A DNA stretch of 49,257 bases from the NCBI GenBank assembly GCA_038750655.1, contig JBCDGZ010000046.1, positions 1 to 49,257 of the forward strand. Reading direction: 5' to 3'. Below the pieces are notes generated by a model. It ran no database searches. It worked only from the letters and a program-made list of their open reading frames with translations, and was not told where the DNA came from. The stretch comes from JBCDGZ01 sp038750655. GTDB taxonomy: Bacteria > Bacteroidota > Bacteroidia > Chitinophagales > Saprospiraceae. The stretch's first letter is position 1; each line of letters begins with the position of its first letter. Below, piece after piece: positions 23,703-32,230 of this stretch. The translations under genes and the position numbers were made by a program.

Positions 23703-24597
23703 CCCTCAGCTCAGAAACAAAGTTGTAAATCAATTGCCCCTATTCCACCAAAATAAGCCAATAAAAAAACGGTTTGTGCAGTACTACGATGCGCATCGGA
23801 ATATGTATTCGCTGGAGCACCGGTTATTGATCTTCAAAAATTCGAAGGTGGCCAGCACCTCGCTCTGGCTATTCATGGCGCGCCTGCTGGGCCATGCGAA
23901 TGTTAAAGCTCGTCAAATCAATCTGCCTTTCCTACAAGCTTGGGAGATCAACCATCACCCGGAGGTCTTCAAAGTGGGTTTTGTGCGCGATCCCTGGGAT
24001 CGATTATTATCCTGTTACCTGCAAAAGAAAAAGGACAATCGTACCAGTTTTTACCAAAAAACCGGCCTGCGGCTAGATATGAGTTTTGAGGAATTTGCCA
24101 GAGCCGTCTGCGCCATTCCAGATCGGGAAGCTGATCAGCATTTTCGGTCGCAGTATACCTTTATGGTTGATCATCAGGGCAAGGTCATTGCTGATTTTAT
24201 CGGTCGCTTTGAGCACCTGGAAGATGATTTTTTGGAAATGTGTCGGCAAGCCAAGCTGCCCGAAGAGCACCTATCGAAGAACAACAGCACTAAGCATGTG
24301 CATTACCGCAGTGCCTACTCCCCCGAACTGGCCGAAGCCGTCGCCCAGCGCTACGCCATCGACCTAGAGCTGTTCGGCTACACCTTCGCCGAGCCGCTGT
24401 CGCCAGCGGCTCGCTATCGCTGGAAGGCCCCACTGTCGGAGGACTTACAGCTGCGCATCGTCCGCGCCAAAAACCAAAAACTGCGCTATGGGCTGGACGC
24501 TTTGCGGGCGGCCCCGCCGCTGCAACAGCCCGGAGGCATCCGGCGGATCAAAAACTTTCTGCGCCGACGCGCCAATGCAATTTTCAATGAACGCTAG
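23680..24597 (+). CDS. Sulfotransferase 2 (tandem paralogue)
   Basis: 305 residues from the ATG at 23680 (MSVPTKSDPQ); the frame is open further upstream inside the previous gene. It has the same PAPS motifs as sulfotransferase 1: 'KNSKVASTSLW' and 'GFVRDPWDRLLSCYLQKKK'. Overlaps the previous stop by 23 bases. The C-terminus is extended by a basic tail (RIKNFLRRRANAIF), possibly membrane-associating. The pair most likely arose by tandem duplication and diverged to sulfate two positions or two sugars (inference). Confidence 0.87.
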   Translation: MSVPTKSDPQLRNKVVNQLPLFHQNKPIKKRFVQYYDAHRNMYSLEHRLLIFKNSKVASTSLWLFMARLLGHANVKARQINLPFLQAWEINHHPEVFKVGFVRDPWDRLLSCYLQKKKDNRTSFYQKTGLRLDMSFEEFARAVCAIPDREADQHFRSQYTFMVDHQGKVIADFIGRFEHLEDDFLEMCRQAKLPEEHLSKNNSTKHVHYRSAYSPELAEAVAQRYAIDLELFGYTFAEPLSPAARYRWKAPLSEDLQLRIVRAKNQKLRYGLDALRAAPPLQQPGGIRRIKNFLRRRANAIFNER

Positions 24598-24601
24598 TTG
24601 A

Positions 24602-25759
24602 ATGAGAAGGGCCGTACGAATTATTGTCATCAACCTCCTGGTCTTTACTGGCCTACTGTTGCTGGTCAACTTCCTTTGCTTTTTAGCTCTAAGTACCGGA
24701 ATAGTTAATACCTCGGCGCGTAAATCTCATACCAAAAGAACAAAGAAATATACCCTCCTCAAAAATGAGCATACTACCAGCTATAATAAAAAAATGATGG
24801 AGGAATTTTGGCAGTTGAAGTCCGAATATGTTCCTTATATCGGATGGTCGAAAAAACCGTATCGCGGAGCAACCGTAAACATTGATGAACACGGAGATCG
24901 CATACATCAACCCCCAAAAGAATTGCCGGTAACGGCGCCCTCGGTCAGGTTCTTCGGAGGCTCTACTATGTGGGGCGTAGGAGCAAATGATGAGGGGACC
25001 ATCCCTGCGATATTCAATGCCTTATCTCCTCAATTTCGAGTACATAACCACGGAGAAGCAGGCTTTAATTCGCGACAGAGCTTGGCCCGCCTTGTCAATC
25101 TAATCAATCAACAAGCCCAGTTGGATTGGGTCATTTTTTACGATGGCCATAATGATATTGCCAATTTGTGCCGAAAAGAAGTAGGTCTTAATGATCATGT
25201 GCGAAGACAGCAGATCAATCAAGGTTTACAGCAATATCGCTTGAGGAGTAATAAAAAGTATATTTTAAAAGAAGCCGCCAAGATTGTCAGCTATGGATAT
25301 ATTGCCGCACTCATTAAGCAACTCAAACAAAGCGAAGCATTGCAAGAGGATCACAAGCTATACAAATGTTGCTATGATGAACAAGCCCTGGAGCATACGG
25401 CCGATCAGCTGATCGCTAACTGGCAGTTGGCTCGTAGGATCGTGGAAGACCACGGCGGCCGCTTTCTGGCCTGCCTACAACCTTCAGCCTATATCAACCA
25501 TCAATCGCTGTTTCCGACATTTGAAGGTAGTGATCGCAAACCCTCTTGTATGCTAGATAAACACGAGATGATCTACCGCATTATCCGAAAGAAGCTGGAA
25601 GGCGAGAGCTGGTTTTACGATTTGTCACATCTATTAAATGATCATAAAGAGTATTATATGGATATGGTGCATGTTTCTGCGCCCGCGAATAAGATAATTG
25701 CCCAAAAAATTGCGGCTCTTGTAGCTGCCACCCAAAACATGATTGCTGATGAACAGTAA
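24602..25759 (+). CDS. Membrane-anchored SGNH hydrolase/acyltransferase-like protein
   Basis: 385 residues. One N-terminal membrane helix (residues ~7-32) is followed by an extracytoplasmic SGNH domain: block I 'FFGGSTMWGVGA' (Ser in GGS), block III 'GHNDIANL' and block V 'DMVHVSA' (D-x-x-H), so the catalytic Ser-Asp-His set is complete. In glycan loci such proteins add or remove acyl groups in the periplasm. It is directly followed, with overlap, by the MBOAT-SGNH gene, the usual inner-membrane partner. Direction (transfer or removal) cannot be told. Confidence 0.8.
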   Translation: MRRAVRIIVINLLVFTGLLLLVNFLCFLALSTGIVNTSARKSHTKRTKKYTLLKNEHTTSYNKKMMEEFWQLKSEYVPYIGWSKKPYRGATVNIDEHGDRIHQPPKELPVTAPSVRFFGGSTMWGVGANDEGTIPAIFNALSPQFRVHNHGEAGFNSRQSLARLVNLINQQAQLDWVIFYDGHNDIANLCRKEVGLNDHVRRQQINQGLQQYRLRSNKKYILKEAAKIVSYGYIAALIKQLKQSEALQEDHKLYKCCYDEQALEHTADQLIANWQLARRIVEDHGGRFLACLQPSAYINHQSLFPTFEGSDRKPSCMLDKHEMIYRIIRKKLEGESWFYDLSHLLNDHKEYYMDMVHVSAPANKIIAQKIAALVAATQNMIADEQ

Positions 25760-28226
25760 TGTCCTTACCCCAAAAGTTAAAAGCCCTGCGGCTACGGCAA
25801 CTAAAATCACCGTTTGGCCCTATTTATCGGTGTTGCTTCAACTGGGCTTCGCCGCCGTACTGATCCATCTTTTCCAGATCGAAGGAGACCTGGGGCTGCC
25901 AGCGTTCTGGCCTTTGCTTATTGCCGCCTTTTGTGTTCATGCGCTGGCGCCGAAGGCCTACCGACCGATGATTTTCTTTGGCAGCTTTGTAGCTACGCTG
26001 ATCTTCTTTTTGGGCGAAGTCGGGGCGGCCAAGGTGCTGCTGATGGGAGGCGTCCTGCTGGGGCTTTGCCATCTTCCGGTGCCGATGGCACTGCGCAGGG
26101 GGCTCGTATTCCTGGCAGGGGTAGCCCTCGTACTGATGTCTACCGGCTATTGGCCCTCTCCGCTGGACAGCTGGCAGATGCGTATTTTCGCCTCCCTATT
26201 TATGTTCCGCGTTATTCTTTACCTCTACGAATTACCACACGAGAAAAAGGGGCCTTCTATCTGGCAACGCCTCAACTATTTTTTCCTGCTGCCCAATATC
26301 ATCTTTCCGCTGTTTCCTATCGTTGACTATCAGGGTTTCCAGAAAAAATACTTCAACCAAAAAGATATTATCATTTACCAAAGAGGCGCCGATCTTATTC
26401 TGTGGAGCCTCTGCTGCCTGCTGATTTATCGCTGGATTTACCTCTTCGGCATCCCCAGCGTCCTAACCGTCGATACCGTCGGCGAGGTCCTCCACTACAT
26501 GATTGCGACCTACCTCACTGTTATCCGCCTGGTGGGTCTGCTTGGCCTGTCTGTCGGCATCTTACGCCTTTTCGGCTACAATCTACCTGACATTTTCAAC
26601 TACATGTTTTTCGCCAGCAGCTTCGCCGATCTCTTTCGCCGTATCAACATCTACTGGAAAGATTTTCTGATGAAAATCTGCTACTACCCTACCTACTTCC
26701 GCATCCGAAAATGGACGCCTACTTACGCCCTGACCATAGCGATGGCGGTCACTTTCTTCTTTACCTGGATATTTCACCTTTATCAGTGGTTTTGGATTTT
26801 GGGTAGCAATCCGCTGCGGGACACCAGCATCATCTACTGGGGGCTATTCGGCGTTATTGCCACCCTTAACACCCTTTTTGAAGGGAATAAAAGAAAAGCC
26901 AAACCTAACTATAGCTTCCAATTCGCTGCCTGGCACAGCTTTAAGGTGCTTAGTACCTTTTTGATGATGTCTTTGCTCTATTCGCTCTGGGTCAGCCCAG
27001 GAGTGGGCAACTGGATGGCACTGATTATCACGGCCACGCAAGATAATTTCAGCCACTGGCTACAGCTGGCAGCCCTGTTGCTCTTGGTTTGGGGAGGGGC
27101 TGCTGCCTTGTATTTTATTTATCTTAACAATTGGGAACGGCAAAAGAAAGCATTACTACACAGCAATGCGATACTACGAAGCTTAGGGATTGGATTTCTA
27201 GTGGTTATGGCTGCACTCGCCTACAACCAACCGCCAGAGGATAGCCAATTGGGAATTTTCATTCAAAACGAAAAACTCAACGAAAAGGATAATGACCAGC
27301 AATTCACAGGCTACTACAATGAAGTACTAGAACATAAAGATGTCGCCTCCCGACTTTGGGGGATGGGTTTTGGAAAAAAACAAAAGAAAGATTTCTTTGC
27401 GGACCTGGATAATGTAGACGACGTAGATAATGTTATGCTCTACGCGATGCGCCCCAACTCCAGCAGTACTTTCAAAGGCCAACCACTGACGGTAAATCGC
27501 TGGGGGATGCGGGATCAGGATTACGAGAAAGTAGCACCGCCTAATACGATTCGTATAGCAATGGTCGGCTCCTCGCCAGTGATGGGCGTAGGGGTAGCGG
27601 ATGATGAGGTATTCGAAAAAATACTGGAAGATAGGCTCAACAAAAATTACGGTAGCGATTCGCTGCGCTTCGAATTACTCAATTTTGCTCAACCTTCCAC
27701 CGGCATCCATCAGCACGCCTTCATGCTCGAAGATAAGATTCGCCATTTCCGCCCCGATTATATTCTTGACATTGAGCATTGTCGGAACTTCATTGGCTAC
27801 ATTCGAAAATTGAAGAATGCTAAAGATGCTGGCGTTACCTATTATCCAGCATTAGCTGCGCTACTAGAAGCAGAAAATATCGATCCTGATCAACTGTCAG
27901 AGGCCGAAAAAGAGGAAAAGGGAAAACTGATCGCCGCTTGGGGATACAAGCATTTCCGACAGCTTTGCCAAAAATATGAGATTCAGCCCATTTGGATTTT
28001 CCTGCCCGGCGTCAGCAAGAGCAACATCCTAGAGGAATACCTTCCGATGGTCAAGTCCGCTGGCTTTGAGAAGGTCATCTCTTTGGAAGATATTTTTTCG
28101 AATTACAATCAAAAATTACTGCAAGTCTCTACAGAAGATAAACATCCTAACCCGCAGGCGCATCGCTTAATTGCCCAACGTTTGGAGATGGAATTGGTAC
28201 GTCATTTGGGGCTGGAAGAGCAGTAG
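25749..28226 (+). CDS. MBOAT O-acyltransferase fused to an SGNH-like domain
   Basis: 825 residues from the ATG at 25749. Residues ~15-500 hold about a dozen membrane helices. The MBOAT core is seen in 'FADLFRRINIYWKDFLMKICYYP' and 'TWIFHLYQWFW', the latter with the candidate catalytic His343. Residues ~550-825 form an extracytoplasmic SGNH-like domain with GSS (Ser608-609) instead of GDS, and a C-terminal E-D-K-H-P-N in place of D-x-x-H-P-N, so hydrolytic competence is uncertain. MBOAT proteins move acyl groups from a cytoplasmic donor across the membrane onto glycans (compare AlgI, DltB, PatA). Donor is probably the acyl-ACP made by the next genes (inference). Confidence 0.82.
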   Translation: MNSNVLTPKVKSPAATATKITVWPYLSVLLQLGFAAVLIHLFQIEGDLGLPAFWPLLIAAFCVHALAPKAYRPMIFFGSFVATLIFFLGEVGAAKVLLMGGVLLGLCHLPVPMALRRGLVFLAGVALVLMSTGYWPSPLDSWQMRIFASLFMFRVILYLYELPHEKKGPSIWQRLNYFFLLPNIIFPLFPIVDYQGFQKKYFNQKDIIIYQRGADLILWSLCCLLIYRWIYLFGIPSVLTVDTVGEVLHYMIATYLTVIRLVGLLGLSVGILRLFGYNLPDIFNYMFFASSFADLFRRINIYWKDFLMKICYYPTYFRIRKWTPTYALTIAMAVTFFFTWIFHLYQWFWILGSNPLRDTSIIYWGLFGVIATLNTLFEGNKRKAKPNYSFQFAAWHSFKVLSTFLMMSLLYSLWVSPGVGNWMALIITATQDNFSHWLQLAALLLLVWGGAAALYFIYLNNWERQKKALLHSNAILRSLGIGFLVVMAALAYNQPPEDSQLGIFIQNEKLNEKDNDQQFTGYYNEVLEHKDVASRLWGMGFGKKQKKDFFADLDNVDDVDNVMLYAMRPNSSSTFKGQPLTVNRWGMRDQDYEKVAPPNTIRIAMVGSSPVMGVGVADDEVFEKILEDRLNKNYGSDSLRFELLNFAQPSTGIHQHAFMLEDKIRHFRPDYILDIEHCRNFIGYIRKLKNAKDAGVTYYPALAALLEAENIDPDQLSEAEKEEKGKLIAAWGYKHFRQLCQKYEIQPIWIFLPGVSKSNILEEYLPMVKSAGFEKVISLEDIFSNYNQKLLQVSTEDKHPNPQAHRLIAQRLEMELVRHLGLEEQ

Positions 28227-28267
28227 ATTTACAGATGCCGGGCATTAATACAATCAATAACTAACCT

Positions 28268-28528
28268 ATGTCAATAACAAAAGCAGCCATTGGTGAGAAA
28301 GTGCGAACGTATGTATTGCAGGAGTACTATGATGGCGAGTCGAGTGAGCTGACTGATGATTTACCGCTGGTCAGTTCGGGACTGATTGATTCTATCTCTA
28401 TATTACAGATGGTAGAATTCTTGGAGCAAAGTTTCAACTTTGAGTTTTTGCCCCATGAAGTCGATGAAGAAAATTTGAACTCTATTCAGCAGATTGTCGA
28501 ATTTGTATCAACCAAACAAGCCGCCTAG
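28268..28528 (+). CDS. Acyl carrier protein
   Basis: 86 residues. It is acidic and helical, with the phosphopantetheine site 'GLIDSISI' (Ser42) preceded by 'LTDDLPLVSSG', as in dedicated carrier proteins of the DltC/PCP type and not the housekeeping AcpP (DSLDTVE). It should be activated by the PPTase encoded at 20996. It lies 41 bases after the MBOAT gene and 26 bases before the acyl-CoA dehydrogenase-family gene, implying that an acyl group is held, oxidised and handed over on this carrier. Confidence 0.9.
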   Translation: MSITKAAIGEKVRTYVLQEYYDGESSELTDDLPLVSSGLIDSISILQMVEFLEQSFNFEFLPHEVDEENLNSIQQIVEFVSTKQAA

Positions 28529-28554
28529 CCAATAGGTATCAAAACTACTTTAGC

Positions 28555-29703
28555 ATGATCGATTTCAGTTTTACGCCCGAGCAGGAGCAACTGAGGAGAC
28601 AAATCATTGCGCTGGCGCAGCAGACCTTGAATGATGAGGTGGTGGAGCGCGACCGGGAGCAGCGATTTGATCGAGATAAATGGGAGGCTGCTGGGCAGTT
28701 GAAACTGCAAGGCTTGGCGATCCCAGAAGCCTACGGCGGCCACGGCCTAGACATTATCTCCACGATGCACGCCCTCGAAGCCCTCGGCTATGGCTGCCGT
28801 GATAACGGCCTCAGCTTTGCTATCGGAGCCCACCTACTGGCCTGCGTCGTCCCCCTTTGGCTCTACGGCAGCGAAGATCAAAAGCAACGCCTGCTTCCCG
28901 CTCTCTGTAACGGTCAATACATTGCCGCTAATGCCATCACGGAAGCCACAAGTGGCTCGGACGTCTACAATATGAGTAGCCTGGGCAAGCCTGTGGAGGG
29001 AGGCTATCAGCTAAGTGGAGAAAAACACTATTGCTCCAATGCCAGCGTTGCAGATTACTTCTTAGCTTATGTCCTTACCAATCCAGCCAAAGGGGCGATT
29101 GGAGGCATCTCTGCCTTCCTGTTGGAGAAAGCAGAGGTTGAGGTACTGCCGCCGGTAGATAAGATGGGTATGCGCTCGGTGATGATGAGTGCGCTTCGCT
29201 TTGAGGATTTACATAAAGGTCCAGATAATATGCTGGGGCAAGAAGGAGCTGGTATGATGATCTTTAATCAATCTATGATCTGGGAGCGCATTGGCCTGAG
29301 TATCTTGCATCTGGGCACTTTACAACGGCTATTGGAGGAATGCATTGCCTTTGTAAAGAAGCGCAAAGCCTTCGGCCAGGCCATCGCTCAGTTTCAATCC
29401 ATCAATCATCAAATGGCAGATATTGCCACCGCAATCAATGCGGCTCGCTGGTCAACTTATCATGCCGCCTGGTGTTTACAGCAGGATAAAATGGCTGATC
29501 GGCAGGCGGCGATGGTAAAATTAATGGTGAGTGAGTTGTACAAAAAGACCTGTGGCGAGTTGTTGCAAATCTATGGTACAGCAGGCTATATTAACAATAG
29601 TGAAATAGAACGCAATCTGCGAGATGCCGTTGCTAGTACTTTGTATTCTGGAACTTCTAGGGTGCAGCGCAATAAAATTGCCCGGTGGTTAAAGATTGGA
29701 TAA
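28555..29703 (+). CDS. Acyl-CoA/acyl-ACP dehydrogenase family protein
   Basis: 382 residues, full-length family fold: N-terminal helices, FAD-binding 'AITEATSGSDVYNM', a middle beta domain and C-terminal helices with 'QIYGTAGYI'. The common catalytic Glu of 'YEGTS' is replaced by Ser (LYSGTSRVQRNKIA), but Glu244 (MIWERIGLS) sits where isovaleryl-CoA dehydrogenase and carrier-protein dehydrogenases such as those of pyrrole biosynthesis place their base. It probably oxidises a carrier-bound acyl chain, for example prolyl or saturated acyl to an unsaturated product. Located between the ACP and a halogenase-like gene; the following ATG starts right after its stop. Confidence 0.85.
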   Translation: MIDFSFTPEQEQLRRQIIALAQQTLNDEVVERDREQRFDRDKWEAAGQLKLQGLAIPEAYGGHGLDIISTMHALEALGYGCRDNGLSFAIGAHLLACVVPLWLYGSEDQKQRLLPALCNGQYIAANAITEATSGSDVYNMSSLGKPVEGGYQLSGEKHYCSNASVADYFLAYVLTNPAKGAIGGISAFLLEKAEVEVLPPVDKMGMRSVMMSALRFEDLHKGPDNMLGQEGAGMMIFNQSMIWERIGLSILHLGTLQRLLEECIAFVKKRKAFGQAIAQFQSINHQMADIATAINAARWSTYHAAWCLQQDKMADRQAAMVKLMVSELYKKTCGELLQIYGTAGYINNSEIERNLRDAVASTLYSGTSRVQRNKIARWLKIG

Positions 29704-31011
29704 ATGAAGTCGCTTATGAATATTCCTCAACATACTGATGTACTCATTATTGGTGGCGGCCCCGCAGGGGCGACTGCTGCTTGTATGCTGGCCTTAAAAG
29801 GCGTCGAAGTAACACTTTTGGAAAAAGCACAATTCCCACGCTATACGGTCGGCGAGAGCTTGATTCCACATTTCTGGAAATTTACAGATCAGATTGGGGT
29901 TTCGGAGCAGATCATGGCGGAGGGCTTTATCCGTAAGGGCGGAGGGGCAGCCTACTGGGATGGCGTGTTGAGGGGAATGAATTTTAAGCGTTATGGCCAC
30001 AGCCGCCCGGGACTGCACGTAGAGCGTGATCGATTTGATCAGATCCTACTGGATCGAGCGAAGGAACTGGGAGTGCAGGTCTTTGAACAGACGCTAGTGA
30101 AAACCGTACAACTGGAAGAAAAGCGAACTACTGTTTCTTACCAGTCAGTGAATACAAAGGAAGAAGGCAACATTGCCTGTCGCTACCTCATTGATGCCAG
30201 CGGACAGCAAGCGGTAGTGGCCCGCCAGTTGGGGACGCGCACCTTTGATGAACAATTTAAATTTCAGGCTTTCTGGGCCTATTTTGATCGAAGCGATTAT
30301 TTGGGAGGGGATGGAAAAATCCACGACTTTGCGCAGCGCTTTGAGGCATCTCCAATGTCGCTGACCTCAGGGACGGGCGACTGGGGCTGGGTTTGGCACT
30401 TGGTGCTGCGGGATAAGGTCAGTGTAGGGGCGCTCGTGCCACGAAGCCAGCTGAACGCATTTAAAGCGGGAGGAGAAGATTTACAAAGTCGCTATTTACA
30501 ACATATTCGTCAAACGCCGCTGACCGGTAGCTTGCTGCAAAATGGCCAATTAATCAGTCCGGTGCGGAGCATCCGCGACTACGCCTATCTGCCTACAAAG
30601 CTGGTGGTGGGCAACTGCTATCTGGCGGGGGATGCTGCCGCCTTCGCTGATCCTATCAATTCAGAAGGTGTAACGATGAGTATGTACGGTGGCTTGATGG
30701 CAGCCTGGTCAGTTTATAAGGTATTGGAGCAGCCGACACGCGCTGATTTTTACCAAAAACTATTTGCCGATAACCTCAAAAGAAGATTGCAAGTTTTTCA
30801 GCTCCTCTCCTACCCAAGCCATCAAATTCCAGATCAACTGCGCGAGAGCTGTCGCCACATCGTGGCCAATCAGAGTCGAGACGAATCCTACTTGATTCTG
30901 GCCCACTTGGTCCTGATGAATCGCAGCAAGGACTTTCCGGATTTACTGCAAGCGATGGGGATTCCTCCAAAGGAAGTCTGTCCAAGAATTGAACTCGTTC
31001 ATGAATATTAG
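29704..31011 (+). CDS. Flavin-dependent halogenase/monooxygenase-like protein 1
   Basis: 435 residues. Dinucleotide motif 'LIIGGGPAGATAA', then 'FPRYTVGESLIP' typical of the flavin-dependent halogenase (Trp_halogenase) and geranylgeranyl-reductase-like group, a Lys in 'FIRKGGG' near the halogenase lysine position, and the second FAD motif 'GNCYLAGDAAAFADPINSEGV'. The halogenase signature WxWxIP appears as W229-V-W231-H-L-V, so the IP part is not conserved. Halogenases acting on carrier-tethered acyl groups (PltA, CndH types) belong to this branch, but hydroxylases do too. Starts directly after the dehydrogenase stop. Confidence 0.78.
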   Translation: MKSLMNIPQHTDVLIIGGGPAGATAACMLALKGVEVTLLEKAQFPRYTVGESLIPHFWKFTDQIGVSEQIMAEGFIRKGGGAAYWDGVLRGMNFKRYGHSRPGLHVERDRFDQILLDRAKELGVQVFEQTLVKTVQLEEKRTTVSYQSVNTKEEGNIACRYLIDASGQQAVVARQLGTRTFDEQFKFQAFWAYFDRSDYLGGDGKIHDFAQRFEASPMSLTSGTGDWGWVWHLVLRDKVSVGALVPRSQLNAFKAGGEDLQSRYLQHIRQTPLTGSLLQNGQLISPVRSIRDYAYLPTKLVVGNCYLAGDAAAFADPINSEGVTMSMYGGLMAAWSVYKVLEQPTRADFYQKLFADNLKRRLQVFQLLSYPSHQIPDQLRESCRHIVANQSRDESYLILAHLVLMNRSKDFPDLLQAMGIPPKEVCPRIELVHEY

Positions 31012-32230
31012 CAAAACGTCAAAGCTATTCCTCGCGCTCCTTGGTATCGGCTATATCATCTGTACAGTCAGTTACACCGTTGGTTTTTACAAACACCGCA
31101 CAGCCAATATCTTTAGCTCCTTGCTGCTCTACTTCAGTGTTTTTCTATTGCTTTTTGGGTTGCTCTGTCTGCTCAAAGACCGACTGATCAACAAGGCAAC
31201 TTTCACCAACTTACTGCTGAGTTTGACAGTTGGCCTAGGGTTGCTTTTCGTTGGTGAACTCACCCTGCGCTACGGACTCAAAATTGGACTCAACCATTCT
31301 GAACGTACGGGCAAAAACTACAAGTCGTTTTACAAAAAAATCAACAAAGAAAAGTTTCAAAAGAAATTTCGCCAGACGCTTTCTTTGAGGGCTAATTCAG
31401 AGCGCTATCTTCCCTCCCGTAATGAGTTCAATTATTTACATACCTACAATAAATACGGACTGCGCGATCGCCCTGTAGATCAACTCCTCAAAGACAGTAC
31501 ACACTTTCGAATCGTCGGCATGGGTGACTCGTATACAGAAGGCATTGGTACCCATCAAGACTCCACCTGGCTAAAGAATTTGGAGTATCATCTGGGTGAC
31601 AAAGGCTTCTCCAATGTGGTAACGTTCAACATTGGGCAGGCAGGTAGTGATCCTTCGCGTAACTTTCATAACTTTAAGACGCTAGTCCCTATCCTACAGC
31701 CCAACCTGGTCATTCAGGCCCTCAATCATACTGACATCGGTGACATCAGCATCAAACTTGACCGGCTTTTTCGTCCGCCGTGGTGGGAAATTTTTTACGC
31801 CAATAGTCTCTTTTTCCGAGGCTTCTTACATGTCGCTTTTGGTTACGATGGCCTACTTTTATCGCCAGCCGAGACGCAACGAGCCCTCGACTATGCCGAA
31901 CAAAAACTTAGTTCAACCATCGAGGAGTTATTGCTGTTAAAAGAGCAGTACGGTTTTGAGTTGGTGCTGATCTTTCATCCACTCAATCAAGAATTGGCAA
32001 CATTCGAGAAGATGAAGCTGGACCGACTGATGGGGCAACTAAAAGACCGAGAAGAGCTGTATGTTCTCGATTTGATGGAGTACTGGGTGGAGAAAGAAAA
32101 AATGCCTAGAGAGGAAAGTTGGACTTATTTTTGGCCGCTTGACGGTCATCACAACAGTAAAGGCTATAAGCGCTGGGGCAAGAGCCTGGCCGACTGGCTG
32201 ATTACAAAAAATTTGATTTACGAGAAATGA
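31001..32230 (+). CDS. Multi-helix membrane protein with C-terminal SGNH domain
   Basis: 409 residues from the ATG at 31001; an in-frame TTG lies 12 bases earlier. Three hydrophobic helices (residues ~5-95) are followed by an SGNH domain with 'GMGDSYTEGIG' (block I), 'NHTDIGD' (block III-like) and 'DGHHNSKGY' (block V, D-x-x-H), a complete catalytic set. It sits between the two halogenase-like genes and overlaps both, so it is likely part of the same tailoring and transfer step. Expected on the periplasmic face of the inner membrane. Confidence 0.78.
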   Translation: MNISKTSKLFLALLGIGYIICTVSYTVGFYKHRTANIFSSLLLYFSVFLLLFGLLCLLKDRLINKATFTNLLLSLTVGLGLLFVGELTLRYGLKIGLNHSERTGKNYKSFYKKINKEKFQKKFRQTLSLRANSERYLPSRNEFNYLHTYNKYGLRDRPVDQLLKDSTHFRIVGMGDSYTEGIGTHQDSTWLKNLEYHLGDKGFSNVVTFNIGQAGSDPSRNFHNFKTLVPILQPNLVIQALNHTDIGDISIKLDRLFRPPWWEIFYANSLFFRGFLHVAFGYDGLLLSPAETQRALDYAEQKLSSTIEELLLLKEQYGFELVLIFHPLNQELATFEKMKLDRLMGQLKDREELYVLDLMEYWVEKEKMPREESWTYFWPLDGHHNSKGYKRWGKSLADWLITKNLIYEK

